Shown: piece by piece, positions 8,664-17,652 of the stretch | Layout of the letters: every line of letters begins with the position of its first letter | How positions within the stretch are numbered: the stretch's first letter is position 1 | Source of the DNA: Ensifer sp. USDA 6670 | GTDB lineage: Bacteria; Pseudomonadota; Alphaproteobacteria; Rhizobiales; Rhizobiaceae | Direction of reading: 5' to 3' | NCBI GenBank assembly: GCA_000421085.1 | Contig: ATWE01000003.1 | Span: forward strand, 124,001-188,000 | Length of the DNA stretch: 64,000 nt | Position numbers and translations under genes: made by a program | Notes under the pieces: generated by a model | What the model was told of the DNA's origin: nothing | Seen by the model: the letters and a program-made list of their open reading frames with translations, nothing else | Database searches by the model: none

Positions 8664-9200
8664 ATGAGTGTTGAGTACAGATCAGAAGCAACCGCGGCAC
8701 GGCGCTTTCCCGGCTCGATCGTCGTCATGGGCGTCTCCGGCAGCGGGAAATCGTCGGTGGGGGAGGCGGTCGCCCAAGCTTGCGGCTATCCTTTCATCGA
8801 GGGAGACGCGCTCCATCCTCCTGAAAACATCAGGAAAATGTCCGAGGGAACTCCGCTCACCGACGACGACCGCTGGCCGTGGCTCGCTGCGATCGGAGAG
8901 CGGCTGGCGAGCCGGGAGCCCGTCGTCGTTTCCTGCTCCGCACTCAAGCGCAGCTACAGGGACAAGCTCCGCGAAAGTGCTCCTGGTGGTCTGGCCTTCG
9001 TCTTTCTCCACGGCAGCGAGTCCGTGCTTGCGGAGCGGATGCGCCACCGCACAGGGCATTTCATGCCGTCCTCTTTGCTGCAGACGCAGCTTGCGACGCT
9101 CGAGGATCCGAGAGGAGAGGTGAGGACTGTCGCCGTGGACGTCGCCCAGCCGCTGGCGGAGATCGTCCGTGAGGCGCTTGCAGGTCTCGCCCGTCTTTAA
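8664..9200 (+). CDS. gntK: Gluconokinase (GntK type)
   Basis: This 178-residue P-loop kinase of the GntK family phosphorylates D-gluconate to 6-phosphogluconate with ATP. The Walker A motif is GVSGSGKS (residues 23-30), followed by the family signatures EGDALHPPENIRKM, GTPLTDDDRWPWL, VVSCSALKRSYRD and GHFMPSSLLQTQLATLE. I placed the start at the ATG at 8664, which gives the usual length of about 175; an upstream in-frame start at 8532 would add an unlikely 44-residue extension. It stands alone between the Xre gene and the leucine degradation operon. Confidence 0.9.
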   Translation: MSVEYRSEATAARRFPGSIVVMGVSGSGKSSVGEAVAQACGYPFIEGDALHPPENIRKMSEGTPLTDDDRWPWLAAIGERLASREPVVVSCSALKRSYRDKLRESAPGGLAFVFLHGSESVLAERMRHRTGHFMPSSLLQTQLATLEDPRGEVRTVAVDVAQPLAEIVREALAGLARL

Positions 9201-9383
9201 GGTTGCGTTTCGCATACCCGCGGCTGTCTTTGCAGATCGTGCTTGGCACGCCGGCTCTTTGGAAGGAAATTAGCCGGCGGCGATGTTATCGTTCGCGGCG
9301 ATGGCGTGTGGCAACAGACCGCAACGGCTCGCCTCTGCTCGGCGATGGGGAGATCGTGGAGCGGGCGTCGGGAGGAGATGGAA

Positions 9384-10547
9384 ATGTTTGAGGCCGGATT
9401 GAATTTCGCGCTCGGCGAGGAGATCGATGCGCTGCGCGAGAGCGTGCGCCGCTTCGCTTCCGAGCGAATTGCGCCGCTTGCTGACGATGCCGACCGTAAC
9501 AATGCCTTTCCGGTGTCGCTCTGGCGGGAGATGGGAGAACTCGGCCTGCTCGGCATCACCGCCGACGAGGCGCATGGCGGCGCGGGACTCGGCTATCTTG
9601 CCCATTGCGTGGCGATGGAAGAGATCAGCCGGGCATCCGCTTCGGTGGGCCTGAGTTACGGCGCCCACTCCAATCTCTGCGTCAATCAGATCAACCGCAA
9701 CGGCAAACCGGCACAGAAGAGCAGATACCTGCCTAAGCTGATTTCAGGCGAGCATGTCGGGGCGCTTGCCATGTCCGAGCCCGGCGCCGGCTCCGATGTC
9801 GTTTCGATGAAACTCAGGGCCGACAAGCGCGAAGACCGTTACGTCCTGAACGGCAGCAAGATGTGGATCACCAACGGGCCGGACGCCGATGTCCTGGTCG
9901 TCTACGCCAAGACCGATCCGGCCGCCGGACCGCGCGGCATCACCGCTTTCCTGGTGGAAAAGGCATTTCCCGGCTTCTCGGCCGGCCAGAAGCTCGACAA
10001 GCTCGGCATGCGCGGATCGAACACGTCGGAACTCATCTTTACGGATTGCGAGGTGCCGGAGGAAAACGTGCTCGGCGGCGTGGGCGAGGGCGTCAAGGTG
10101 CTGATGTCCGGCCTCGATTACGAGCGGGTGGTGCTTTCTGCCGGACCGCTCGGGATCATGGCCGCTTGCCTCGATGTCGTCGTCCCCTATCTCCATGAGC
10201 GCAAGCAGTTCGGGCAACCGATCGGCGAGTTCCAGTTGATGCAGGGAAAGCTTGCCGACATGTATGTGACGATGAATGCCGCGCGGGCCTATGTCTATGC
10301 CGTGGCAGCCGCCTGCGACCGTGGCGAGACCGCACGCAAGGACGCGGCCGGCTGCATTCTCTATGCGGCGGAAAAGGCGACGGCCATGGCGCTGGAGGCG
10401 ATACAGGCGCTGGGCGGCAATGGCTACACCAACGATTATCCGGCAGGCAGGCTGCTGCGCGACGCCAAGCTGTATGAGATTGGCGCGGGCACGAGCGAGA
10501 TCCGTCGCATGCTGATCGGACGGGAGCTCTTCGCCGAAACGAAATAG
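9384..10547 (+). CDS. ivd: Isovaleryl-CoA dehydrogenase
   Basis: This 387-residue acyl-CoA dehydrogenase oxidises isovaleryl-CoA to 3-methylcrotonyl-CoA with FAD, the first committed step of leucine breakdown after branched-chain keto acid decarboxylation. The diagnostic feature is the catalytic base Glu247 in GLDYERVVL, the position used by isovaleryl-CoA dehydrogenase, while the position used by most acyl-CoA dehydrogenases is occupied by Ala in [12 protein letters not shown]. Also present are [11 protein letters not shown] and [10 protein letters not shown]. The ATG at 9384 lies 7 bases after GGAGGA (9371-9376). It is the first gene of the ivd-mccB-rid-mccA-hmgL-ech operon. Confidence 0.92.
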   Translation: MFEAGLNFALGEEIDALRESVRRFASERIAPLADDADRNNAFPVSLWREMGELGLLGITADEAHGGAGLGYLAHCVAMEEISRASASVGLSYGAHSNLCVNQINRNGKPAQKSRYLPKLISGEHVGALAMSEPGAGSDVVSMKLRADKREDRYVLNGSKMWITNGPDADVLVVYAKTDPAAGPRGITAFLVEKAFPGFSAGQKLDKLGMRGSNTSELIFTDCEVPEENVLGGVGEGVKVLMSGLDYERVVLSAGPLGIMAACLDVVVPYLHERKQFGQPIGEFQLMQGKLADMYVTMNAARAYVYAVAAACDRGETARKDAAGCILYAAEKATAMALEAIQALGGNGYTNDYPAGRLLRDAKLYEIGAGTSEIRRMLIGRELFAETK

Positions 10548-10574
10548 GCCGAATAGGTAACGCTTGGGGGGAGC

Positions 10575-12182
10575 ATGACAGTATTGCGTTCGCACATTTC
10601 GCCGTCCTCGGAGGAGTTCAAGGCGAATCGCGCGGCCATGACGGAGGCCATCGCGACGATCGAGGACGCGGTGCGCCTGGCCGCAGCCGGCGGCGGCGAG
10701 GCGGCGCGCGAGCGCCACGTCAGCCGCGGCAAGCTCCTGCCGCGGGACCGGCTTGCCGCCCTCATCGATCCGGGCACGCCTTTTCTGGAGGTCGGAGCGA
10801 CCGCCGCGTATGGGATGTACAACGACGATGCGCCGGGCGCGGGGCTGATCACCGGCATCGGCCGGATTTCCGGCCGCGAGTGCATGATCGTCTGCAACGA
10901 TCCGACGGTCAAAGGCGGCACCTACTATCCGCTGACGGTGAAGAAGCATTTGCGCGCGCAGGAGATCGCGGCGGAGAACCGGCTCCCCTGCGTCTATCTT
11001 GTCGATTCCGGCGGGGCGAACCTGCCGAACCAGGACGAGGTCTTTCCGGATCGGGACCATTTCGGCCGCATCTTCTACAATCAGGCCAACATGTCGGCGG
11101 CTGGCATCCCTCAGATCGCGGTGGTCATGGGGTCCTGCACGGCGGGCGGAGCCTATGTGCCGGCCATGTCCGACGAAGCGATCATTGTCGAAAAGCAGGG
11201 CACCATCTTTCTCGCAGGACCGCCGCTCGTTCGCGCGGCGACCGGAGAGGTGGTCTCGGCCGAAGACCTTGGCGGCGCCGACGTCCACACGCGTCTTTCG
11301 GGCGTTGCCGATCACCTGGCGCGCGACGATGCGCATGCGCTGGCATTGGCGCGCCGCGCCGTCTCAGCCTTGAACCGCGACAAGCCCTGGACGGTTGAGC
11401 GCATCGAGCCGGAGCCGCCACACTACGATCCGGAGGAGATCGCCGGCATCGTTCCTGCCGACCTCAAGACACCCTACGATGTCCGCGAGGTGATCGCCCG
11501 GCTTGTCGATGGTTCCCGTTTCGACGAGTTCAAGGCGCGGTTCGGCACCACGCTCGTCTGCGGTTTCGCCCATGTCCACGGCATTCCCGTCGGCATTGTC
11601 GCCAATAATGGCGTGCTCTTCTCGGAATCGGCCGTCAAGGGCGCCCATTTCGTGGAGCTCTGCGCGCAGCGCAGGATTCCGCTGGTCTTTCTGCAGAACA
11701 TCACCGGCTTCATGGTCGGCCGCAAATACGAGACGGAGGGAATTGCCAAGCACGGCGCCAAGCTGGTGACCGCAGTTGCCACCGTAAAGGTGCCGAAGAT
11801 CACCATGCTGGTCGGCGGCTCGTTCGGGGCGGGCAATTACGGAATGTGCGGGCGCGCCTTCTCGCCGCGGTTCCTGTGGACCTGGCCGAACAGCCGCATT
11901 TCGGTCATGGGCGGCGAACAGGCGGCAGGCGTGCTCTCCTCGGTGCGCGGCGAAGCCTTGAAGCGGTCAGGAAAACCGTGGAGCGAAGAGGAGGAGGCCC
12001 GCTTCCGCCAACCGGTGCTCGATCTATTCGAACGTCAGAGCCATCCGCTCTATGCGTCGGCAAGGCTTTGGGATGACGGCGTGATCGATCCGCGCAAGAG
12101 CCGCGACGTGCTGGCGCTGTCTCTGTCGGCGGCCTTGAACGCGCCGATCGAGGAGACGCGCTTCGGACTGTTCAGAATGTGA
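10575..12182 (+). CDS. mccB: 3-methylcrotonyl-CoA carboxylase, carboxyltransferase (beta) subunit
   Basis: This 535-residue protein is the carboxyltransferase that moves CO2 from carboxybiotin to 3-methylcrotonyl-CoA. Family landmarks include [19 protein letters not shown] near residue 60, [18 protein letters not shown], the oxyanion-region [31 protein letters not shown], and [19 protein letters not shown] in the C-terminal crotonase-like half. It sits 27 bases after ivd behind a G-rich ribosome site, and its biotin-carrying partner mccA follows after the small Rid gene. Confidence 0.93.
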   Translation: MTVLRSHISPSSEEFKANRAAMTEAIATIEDAVRLAAAGGGEAARERHVSRGKLLPRDRLAALIDPGTPFLEVGATAAYGMYNDDAPGAGLITGIGRISGRECMIVCNDPTVKGGTYYPLTVKKHLRAQEIAAENRLPCVYLVDSGGANLPNQDEVFPDRDHFGRIFYNQANMSAAGIPQIAVVMGSCTAGGAYVPAMSDEAIIVEKQGTIFLAGPPLVRAATGEVVSAEDLGGADVHTRLSGVADHLARDDAHALALARRAVSALNRDKPWTVERIEPEPPHYDPEEIAGIVPADLKTPYDVREVIARLVDGSRFDEFKARFGTTLVCGFAHVHGIPVGIVANNGVLFSESAVKGAHFVELCAQRRIPLVFLQNITGFMVGRKYETEGIAKHGAKLVTAVATVKVPKITMLVGGSFGAGNYGMCGRAFSPRFLWTWPNSRISVMGGEQAAGVLSSVRGEALKRSGKPWSEEEEARFRQPVLDLFERQSHPLYASARLWDDGVIDPRKSRDVLALSLSAALNAPIEETRFGLFRM

Positions 12183-12196
12183 CGAGAGGTCCCGAG

Positions 12197-12580
12197 ATGA
12201 AACGTGACAACATCAATGCCCTGAATGCACCCCAGCCGCGCGGGGGGTATTCACAGGCTGTCAGCATCGAGGATTTCCGGCGCGTGCTTTTCGTCAGCGG
12301 CCAAATTCCGGTGACGTCGGACGACGTCGTGCCGGAGGGTTTCGAGGCGCAGGCGCGCCAGGTCTGGCTGAACGTCGATGCGCAACTCAAGGCGGCCGGC
12401 ATGTCAAAAACCGACATCGTCAAGGTCACGACCTATCTCGCCGACAGGCAGCACGTCGTGGAAAACCGCGAGATCCGCAACGACTATCTCGGCTCGTTGG
12501 CTCCGGCAATGACGGTGGTGATCACCGGCATTTTCGATTCGGCCTGGCTCATGGAAGTCGAAGTGGTCGCGGCGCAATAG
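12197..12580 (+). CDS. Rid-family protein (YjgF/YER057c/UK114), arginine-lacking subtype
   Basis: This 127-residue chorismate-mutase-like fold protein is embedded between mccB and mccA. The family core VLFVSGQIPV and a C-terminal strand are clear, but PAMTVV has Met105 where canonical RidA has the arginine of PARxxV needed for imine hydrolysis. It is therefore unlikely to be a standard 2-aminoacrylate deaminase. The ATG at 12197 is preceded by AGAGG; a GTG at 12179 would add six residues and overlap mccB by 4 bases. A role tied to leucine-pathway intermediates is possible but not shown. Compare the arginine-containing homologue at 27517-27900. Confidence 0.85.
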   Translation: MKRDNINALNAPQPRGGYSQAVSIEDFRRVLFVSGQIPVTSDDVVPEGFEAQARQVWLNVDAQLKAAGMSKTDIVKVTTYLADRQHVVENREIRNDYLGSLAPAMTVVITGIFDSAWLMEVEVVAAQ

Positions 12581-12596
12581 ATCGGAAAAGAGGCGT

Positions 12597-14585
12597 ATGT
12601 TTTCGAAGCTCCTGATTGCCAATCGCGGTGAGATCGCCTGCCGCATCATCCGCACCGCGCGACGGCTCGGCATCCGCACCGTCGCCGTCTATTCCGATGC
12701 AGACGGAGACGCGCTGCATGTGGCGCTCGCCGACGAGGCGATCCGGATCGGGGGGGCGCCCGCTGCCGAAAGCTATCTGGCGATTGCGCCCATCGTTCAA
12801 GCGGCAAGAAGCGTCGGCGCACAAGCCATTCATCCGGGTTATGGCTTCCTTTCGGAGAACGCCGATTTCGCCGAGGCTATCGAAGAAGCAGGCATGGTAT
12901 TCGTCGGGCCGCCGCCGGCCGCAATCCGCGCCATGGGCCTCAAGGACGCGGCCAAGGCGCTCATGGAACGATCCGGCGTACCGGTCGTGCCCGGCTACCA
13001 CGGCGAAGAGCAGGATGCATCCTTTCTTGCCGACCGGGCACGGGAAATCGGCTATCCGGTGCTGATCAAGGCGCGGGCGGGCGGCGGCGGCAAAGGCATG
13101 CGCCGGGTCGAGCGGCAGGAGGATTTCGGCCCGGCGCTGGAGGCCGCACGACGGGAGGCCGAATCCGCCTTCGACGACGGTTCGGTGCTTCTCGAGCGCT
13201 ATCTGACGAAGCCGCGTCACATCGAGATGCAGGTGTTCGGCGACCGGCACGGCAATATCGTCCATCTCTTCGAGCGCGACTGCTCTCTGCAACGGCGACA
13301 TCAGAAGGTGATAGAGGAGGCGCCGGCGCCCGGCATGACGGCCGAAGTCCGCCGTGCAATGGGCGATGCGGCGGTCAGGGCCGCCCAGGCGATCGGCTAT
13401 GTCGGCGCCGGCACGGTGGAATTCATCGCCGACGTGACGAACGGGCTCTGGCCCGATCACTTCTATTTCATGGAGATGAACACGCGGCTGCAGGTGGAGC
13501 ATCCCGTCACGGAAGCGATCACCGGCATCGATCTGGTGGAGTGGCAGTTGCGGGTCGCTATCGGCGAGCCGCTGCCGAAGAACCAGGCCGATATTTCAAT
13601 GAACGGCTGGGCCTTCGAGGCGCGCCTTTATGCGGAGGATCCGGCCCGCGGCTTCCTGCCGGCGACCGGCCGGCTCACGCAATTGAGCTTTCCCGAGGAT
13701 GCTGCGCGGGTCGATTCCGGCGTCCGGCAGGGGGATACGATCACGCCCTATTACGATCCGCTGATTGCCAAGGTGATCGTGCATGGCCAGAACCGTTCGG
13801 CGGCGCTCGGCCGGTTGCAGGACGCTCTCAAGGAATGCCGGATAGGAGGCACGGTCACGAACCGCGACTTTCTCATCCGCCTGACGGAAGAGCACGACTT
13901 CCGCTCCGGCCATCCGGATACGGGGCTGATCGACCGCGAGATCGAGCGTCTGACCGCGCCGGTCGCGCCCGGCGACGAGGCGCTGGCGCTGGCGGCGATC
14001 ATTTCGACCGGCGCGCTCGAACCGAACAGGTCGACGGATCCTTGGTCGTCGCTCGGCTCCTGGCAGATCTGGGGCGACGCCCACCGCATGGTGGTTATCG
14101 ACCATGCGGATGTCCGCGTAACCGTAACCCTGGCTTCGCGCGGCCGCGACCAGTTCGCCGTGCGTGCCGGCGCGACCACGCTGCCCGTCCTCGTGCTCGA
14201 CCGCTTCGAGGGTGGTGCCCGGCTCGAGGTGGCCGGTCAGAAGCGCTTGATCCGCTTCTCGCGGGATCGCGAGGTGTTGACGCTCTTCCATGGCGGGCGC
14301 AACCTGGTGTTCCATCTGCCGGACGGATTGACCGGCGGGCAGAGCAGCGAGATCGCCGACGACGAACTGGTCGCGCCGATGCCGGGTCTCGTGAAGCTGG
14401 TGCGGGTCGGCGCCGGCGACGCAGTGACAAAGGGACAGGCGCTCGTCGTGATGGAGGCGATGAAGATGGAACTGACGCTCTCGGCCTCACGCGAGGGCAC
14501 GATCGCCAATGTGCATGTGACGGAAGGCGCTCAGGTCAGCGAGGGCACGGTGCTCGTGACGCTGATGGAGGAGGCTGCGCAATGA
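12597..14585 (+). CDS. mccA: 3-methylcrotonyl-CoA carboxylase, biotin carboxylase/biotin carrier (alpha) subunit
   Basis: This 662-residue protein combines a biotin carboxylase with a biotin carrier domain. The N-terminus LLIANRGEIACRIIRTARRL, GYGFLSENADFAEA, the ATP-grasp glycine loop KARAGGGGKGMR, and HIEMQVFGDRHGN and EMNTRLQVEHPVTE in the active site define the carboxylase. The carrier domain ends with VVMEAMKMELTL, with biotinyl Lys623 39 residues from the C-terminus. It carboxylates biotin with ATP and bicarbonate for the MccB subunit. The stop overlaps the start of hmgL by ATGA. Confidence 0.94.
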   Translation: MFSKLLIANRGEIACRIIRTARRLGIRTVAVYSDADGDALHVALADEAIRIGGAPAAESYLAIAPIVQAARSVGAQAIHPGYGFLSENADFAEAIEEAGMVFVGPPPAAIRAMGLKDAAKALMERSGVPVVPGYHGEEQDASFLADRAREIGYPVLIKARAGGGGKGMRRVERQEDFGPALEAARREAESAFDDGSVLLERYLTKPRHIEMQVFGDRHGNIVHLFERDCSLQRRHQKVIEEAPAPGMTAEVRRAMGDAAVRAAQAIGYVGAGTVEFIADVTNGLWPDHFYFMEMNTRLQVEHPVTEAITGIDLVEWQLRVAIGEPLPKNQADISMNGWAFEARLYAEDPARGFLPATGRLTQLSFPEDAARVDSGVRQGDTITPYYDPLIAKVIVHGQNRSAALGRLQDALKECRIGGTVTNRDFLIRLTEEHDFRSGHPDTGLIDREIERLTAPVAPGDEALALAAIISTGALEPNRSTDPWSSLGSWQIWGDAHRMVVIDHADVRVTVTLASRGRDQFAVRAGATTLPVLVLDRFEGGARLEVAGQKRLIRFSRDREVLTLFHGGRNLVFHLPDGLTGGQSSEIADDELVAPMPGLVKLVRVGAGDAVTKGQALVVMEAMKMELTLSASREGTIANVHVTEGAQVSEGTVLVTLMEEAAQ

Positions 14586-15451
14586 CGTCGCCGGCAAAGG
14601 AGCGCGTCACGATTGTCGAGGTGGCGCCGCGCGACGGTCTTCAAAACGAGTCGCGGCTCGTCGCTACCGAGGACAAGGTCAGGCTCGTCGATCTGCTCTC
14701 CGACTGCGGTTACGAGCGCATCGAAGTAACGAGCTTCGTCAGTCCGCGCTGGGTACCGCAATTGGCCGACGCGCCGGCTGTCATGGCTGGTATCGTCCGG
14801 CGTACGGGCACGCGTTACGCGGCGCTGACGCCCAATATGCGCGGCTTCGAGGCGGCGCTTGCGGCTGGCGCCGACGAGGTCGCGATCTTTGCCTCGGCGT
14901 CGGAAAGCTTCTCCGAAAAGAACATCAACTGCTCGATTGGCGAAAGCATCGAGCGTTTTCGGCCGGTCGCCGAGGCAAGTCGGCATCAAGGCATCCCCCT
15001 GCGCGGCTATGTGAGCTGTGTCGTCGAATGTCCCTATGAGGGGGAGATCGCACCGGCGGCAACTGCCCGCGTCGTGCGGCTGCTCGCCGACCTCGGCTGC
15101 TACGAGATCAGTCTCGGCGATACCATCGGACGCGGCGCGCCGGAAGCGGTTGATGCGATGCTGGCCGCGGCGCTCCGCGAGATCGATGCTACGAAACTTG
15201 CCGGGCATTTCCACGATACTTCCGGCCGGGCACTGGAGAATATCGCGGTAGCACTGGAGCGCGGCATCAGGGTTTTCGACGCCTCCGCCGGCGGGCTCGG
15301 CGGCTGTCCCTATGCGCCGGGAGCGGCCGGCAATGTCGATACGCTTGCGGTGAACGCCTTTCTCGCGGCGCGGGGTTTTGCCACCGGCCTCGACTGCGAA
15401 AAACTCGACCGCGCCGCTGCTTTTGCACGATCCCTGAGGAGTGCCGCATGA
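14582..15451 (+). CDS. hmgL: Hydroxymethylglutaryl-CoA lyase
   Basis: This 289-residue TIM-barrel lyase cleaves HMG-CoA to acetyl-CoA and acetoacetate, the last step of the leucine route. Signatures are VEVAPRDGLQNES near the start, VTSFVSPRWVPQLAD, GHFHDTSGRALENI (metal-binding His residues) and GGLGGCPYAPGAAGN with catalytic Cys242. The start is the ATG at 14582, overlapping the mccA stop; an upstream reading of the frame lies entirely inside mccA and is rejected. The stop overlaps the next start by ATGA, indicating tight coupling. Confidence 0.93.
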   Translation: MTSPAKERVTIVEVAPRDGLQNESRLVATEDKVRLVDLLSDCGYERIEVTSFVSPRWVPQLADAPAVMAGIVRRTGTRYAALTPNMRGFEAALAAGADEVAIFASASESFSEKNINCSIGESIERFRPVAEASRHQGIPLRGYVSCVVECPYEGEIAPAATARVVRLLADLGCYEISLGDTIGRGAPEAVDAMLAAALREIDATKLAGHFHDTSGRALENIAVALERGIRVFDASAGGLGGCPYAPGAAGNVDTLAVNAFLAARGFATGLDCEKLDRAAAFARSLRSAA

Positions 15452-16233
15452 TCTTCGACATGATCCGTTGTGCCATCGACCAGCGCGGCGTCGCCCGGGT
15501 GACGCTCACCCGTTCGGAAAAGCACAATGCGCTTTCCGCCACCATGATCGGCGAATTGACGGCCGTCGCAGGCCGGCTCGCAGCCGATGCATCGATCAGG
15601 GTCGTCATTCTCGACGCGGAAGGTAAGAGTTTCTGTGCCGGCGGCGATCTCGACTGGATGCGCCAGCAGTTCTCCGCCGACCGCCCGACGCGGATCGCGG
15701 AGGCGACGCGGCTTGCGATGATGTTGAAGGCGCTGAACGATCTGCCGAAGCCGCTGATTGCGCGCGTGCATGGGAACGCCTTCGGCGGCGGCGTCGGGCT
15801 GGTCAGCGTCTGCGACACGGTGATCGCCGCTTCCGGTGCTCAATTCGGCCTGACCGAAACGCGCCTCGGGCTGATCCCGGCGACGATCAGCCCATATGTC
15901 ATTGCCCGGATAGGCGAGTCGCGGGCGCGGCCGCTGTTCATGTCGGCGCGGATCTTCGGTGCGGAGGAGGCGAAGGTCGCCGGTTTCGTGACGACGGTCG
16001 TCGACGGCACCATGCTGGACGGGGCCGTCGAAGCCGCAGTGACCGCCTATCTCGTCGCGGCTCCGGGCGCTGCCGGGCGGGCGAAGCGGCTTGCGCGGTC
16101 GCTGGGTCTTCCCATCACCGACGCCGTCATCGCCGCGACCATAGAGCAGCTTGCCGATACCTGGGAAACGGACGAAGCGCGGGAGGGCGTGTCGGCCTTC
16201 TTCGAACGGCGCAATCCCTCCTGGCGGCAATGA
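15448..16233 (+). CDS. Enoyl-CoA hydratase/isomerase family protein, probable methylglutaconyl-CoA hydratase
   Basis: This 261-residue crotonase-fold protein has the oxyanion-hole segments AEGKSFCAGGDLDWM and HGNAFGGGVGLVSVCD, and FGLTETRLGLIPATISPYV. In this operon the missing step between carboxylated methylcrotonyl-CoA (3-methylglutaconyl-CoA) and HMG-CoA is a hydration, so this gene most likely supplies it. It is coupled to hmgL by ATGA and is the last gene before the toxin-antitoxin promoter at 16252. Substrate assignment rests on context. Confidence 0.88.
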   Translation: MIFDMIRCAIDQRGVARVTLTRSEKHNALSATMIGELTAVAGRLAADASIRVVILDAEGKSFCAGGDLDWMRQQFSADRPTRIAEATRLAMMLKALNDLPKPLIARVHGNAFGGGVGLVSVCDTVIAASGAQFGLTETRLGLIPATISPYVIARIGESRARPLFMSARIFGAEEAKVAGFVTTVVDGTMLDGAVEAAVTAYLVAAPGAAGRAKRLARSLGLPITDAVIAATIEQLADTWETDEAREGVSAFFERRNPSWRQ

Positions 16234-16251
16234 GCCGAGATTGCGCTTGAA

Positions 16252-16306
16252 TTGACGGAAAATCGATCCTATTTTTATAGGGACCCGATCAAAACAGGAT
16301 CGATTT
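16252..16306 (+). promoter_or_regulatory. Promoter and overlapping palindromic operator of the Xre/RES module
   Basis: A -35 TTGACG (16252-16257) and a -10 TTTATA (16274-16279) are separated by 16 bases. A perfect 11-base inverted repeat, AAATCGATCCT at 16260-16270 and AGGATCGATTT at 16296-16306, brackets the -10 and the predicted transcription start. The AGGA of the right arm can also serve as the Shine-Dalgarno sequence for the antitoxin start at 16310. This layout is what an autorepressing antitoxin operator would look like. Confidence 0.6.
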
Positions 16307-16309
16307 CTA

Positions 16310-16681
16310 ATGATGGCCGTCGATTTCCAGATACCTGCAGCCCGTTTCGGGGACGATCATTCCCCGTTTCTCTCGGCCCGCCTCGTCGCCGACCGGTTGG
16401 GCGTGACGCTCGCCGAGCTCGCCAAGCTGATCGGTGTCGCCCGCAATACGCTGACGGCTAAATCCGGCGCCCGAAAAGTCGACAGCGCCTTGAGCAAGGT
16501 CGTCCGCGTCCTCGCCATGGCTTCGGAAATGGCGGGCGACGAAGCCCGCGCCGTCATCTGGTTCAAGCACCAGCCTATCCCCGGCTGGGCCGGCAAGACG
16601 GCATTCGACCTGGTCGGCGAGGGCAAGGCCGACAAGGTGCTCGCCTATCTCGAATCGGTACGTGCCGGCGTCTACGCTTAA
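16310..16681 (+). CDS. Xre/MbcA/ParS-type antitoxin (DUF2384 family)
   Basis: This 123-residue protein has an Xre-like helical N-terminus (SARLVADRLGVTLAELAKL, then IGVARNTLT) and a C-terminal MbcA/ParS toxin-binding domain with PIPGWAGKTAFDLVGEGKAD, the motif that in this family docks into the RES toxin. It is followed after 6 bases by the RES gene, the standard antitoxin-first order. It probably neutralises the toxin and represses its own promoter through the inverted repeat just upstream. ATG codons at 16310 and 16313 are both possible starts. Confidence 0.88.
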   Translation: MMAVDFQIPAARFGDDHSPFLSARLVADRLGVTLAELAKLIGVARNTLTAKSGARKVDSALSKVVRVLAMASEMAGDEARAVIWFKHQPIPGWAGKTAFDLVGEGKADKVLAYLESVRAGVYA

Positions 16682-16687
16682 GACGGG

Positions 16688-17242
16688 ATGAGGAAACACA
16701 TTCCGCCCGCATCGCGACCCGACGCAGAACTGACGCCTTCGGCCGAGCCGATAACGCTCTGGCGCGCCTTCGTTCCACGCTGGGCACACATGCCGCTATC
16801 CGGTGGGGGTGCGGCTCGCTTCGGTGGCCGCTGGAACCCGATCGGCGTGCCTGCGATCTATGCTGCGCGCGAGCTTTCCACTGCCTGGGCTGAATATAAT
16901 CAAGGTTTCGTTCAGCATCCGGCGCTCATCGTGCAGCTCGAGTTGCGCGGGGCGAGGCTCGCGGACCTCACGGATGCCGGGCTTCTTGTGGAACTTGGCG
17001 TGGATGAGGCGATCCATCGCTGCGAATGGCGTGACGCGCTCGACATGGGCGCCGTGCCGGAGACCCACAGACTGCAGTCGGAGCTTCTGGCGCGCGACTA
17101 TCACGGGGTGATCTATCCATCCTTCATGTCGCCCGGCGGCACCTGCGTCGCGCTCTGGCGCTGGAACGCTGCGGAAGAACCGCGTCTCGACGTCATCGAT
17201 CCCGATAGTCGGCTGCCGAAATCGCCCGCCTCATGGGTTTGA
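16688..17242 (+). CDS. RES-domain toxin
   Basis: This 184-residue protein carries the RES fold, named for conserved Arg, Glu and Ser residues: LWRAF near residue 25, GGAARFGGRWNPIGVPAIYA (the R..G.RWN..G signature), the Glu of STAWAEY, and the Ser of YPSFMSPGG. RES toxins of other species degrade NAD+ or ADP-ribosylate a metabolic enzyme. With the MbcA/ParS antitoxin just upstream it forms a complete type II pair, which could contribute to replicon maintenance. No stop, frameshift or missing signature residue was seen, so it may be active. Confidence 0.88.
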   Translation: MRKHIPPASRPDAELTPSAEPITLWRAFVPRWAHMPLSGGGAARFGGRWNPIGVPAIYAARELSTAWAEYNQGFVQHPALIVQLELRGARLADLTDAGLLVELGVDEAIHRCEWRDALDMGAVPETHRLQSELLARDYHGVIYPSFMSPGGTCVALWRWNAAEEPRLDVIDPDSRLPKSPASWV

Positions 17243-17276
17243 AGATTCGGGCCACCGCCGCCGCTTGTTTGACTTC

Positions 17277-17391
17277 CTCATTCCTGTGCTTGTCACAGGA
17301 ATCCAGCCAGACCAAGTCCTTGGGTTGAAAGAACTTTTCCCGCGCCGCAGACGCGGCGCTGCTGGATCCCTGTGACGAGCACAGGGACGAG
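17277..17391. repeat. Interspersed palindromic repeat, copy 1 (head-to-head arms)
   Basis: A 31-base unit at 17277-17307 is itself palindromic (ATTCCTGTG...CACAGGAAT) and recurs inverted at 17361-17391 with a few changes. Between them lies GCGCCGC AGAC GCGGCGC (17342-17359), another perfect hairpin. The same building blocks occur at 33630-33751 in the opposite arrangement. The element is non-coding; small frames reading LVTGIQQRRV arise purely from the repeat. It resembles rhizobial intergenic mosaic repeats. Confidence 0.75.
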
Positions 17392-17424
17392 GGTGAGAGA
17401 TCGCAGTCCTCCGATACGTTTCCT

Positions 17425-17514
17425 ACAGCGCCGCGTCTTACGAGACGCGCAAAGGTCGCTGTAACACTTTGATCTGCTGCATGCTTTTGTCCATTGATCG
17501 GCTACGATCAATGG
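17425..17514. repeat. Nested rhizobial-type extragenic palindromes
   Basis: An outer pair ACAGCG (17425-17430) / CGCTGT (17457-17462) encloses a perfect seven-base stem CGCGTCT (17432-17438) / AGACGCG (17443-17449) with a TACG loop. The following CACTTTGATCTGCTGCATG is a tail I recall from rhizobial extragenic palindromes. A separate nine-base inverted repeat CCATTGATC (17491-17499) / GATCAATGG (17506-17514) lies just downstream. All are in non-coding DNA after the RES toxin gene. Confidence 0.6.
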
Positions 17515-17540
17515 AGACATGCAGTGGCGCACGGTCGGTA

Positions 17541-17639
17541 CTCAAGGAATTCAAGCGCATCGCCAGGCGTGCCGACAAAACCGACCAGAGCTTCAACGCC
17601 ATTATCCATCTCGCAGCAGCCGTCATAAACTCAAAATGA
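17541..17639 (+). pseudogene. IS5-family transposase remnant (C-terminal 32 codons)
   Basis: The plus-strand frame from 17541 to the TGA at 17637-17639 reads LKEFKRIARRADKTDQSF followed by NAIIHLAAAVINSK, which resembles the conserved C-terminus of IS5-group transposases (FKR-A-R-DKT--SF---I-LAA). No upstream transposase domain, start codon or terminal repeats are present, so this is a decayed fragment. Its neighbours are extragenic palindromes, marking the site as an old insertion hot spot. Confidence 0.55.
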
Positions 17640-17652
17640 ATTTCAACAGGCC

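Noticed and set aside
9744-11336. Antisense frame of about 530 codons across ivd and mccB
   Set aside because: It spans two convincing genes and their gap, is very rich in Arg and His and matches no family, so it is a shadow frame.
17293-17532. Small frame containing LVTGIQQRRV and the similar one near 33651
   Set aside because: The sequence is a translation of the interspersed repeat seen at both sites and is not a protein-coding gene.
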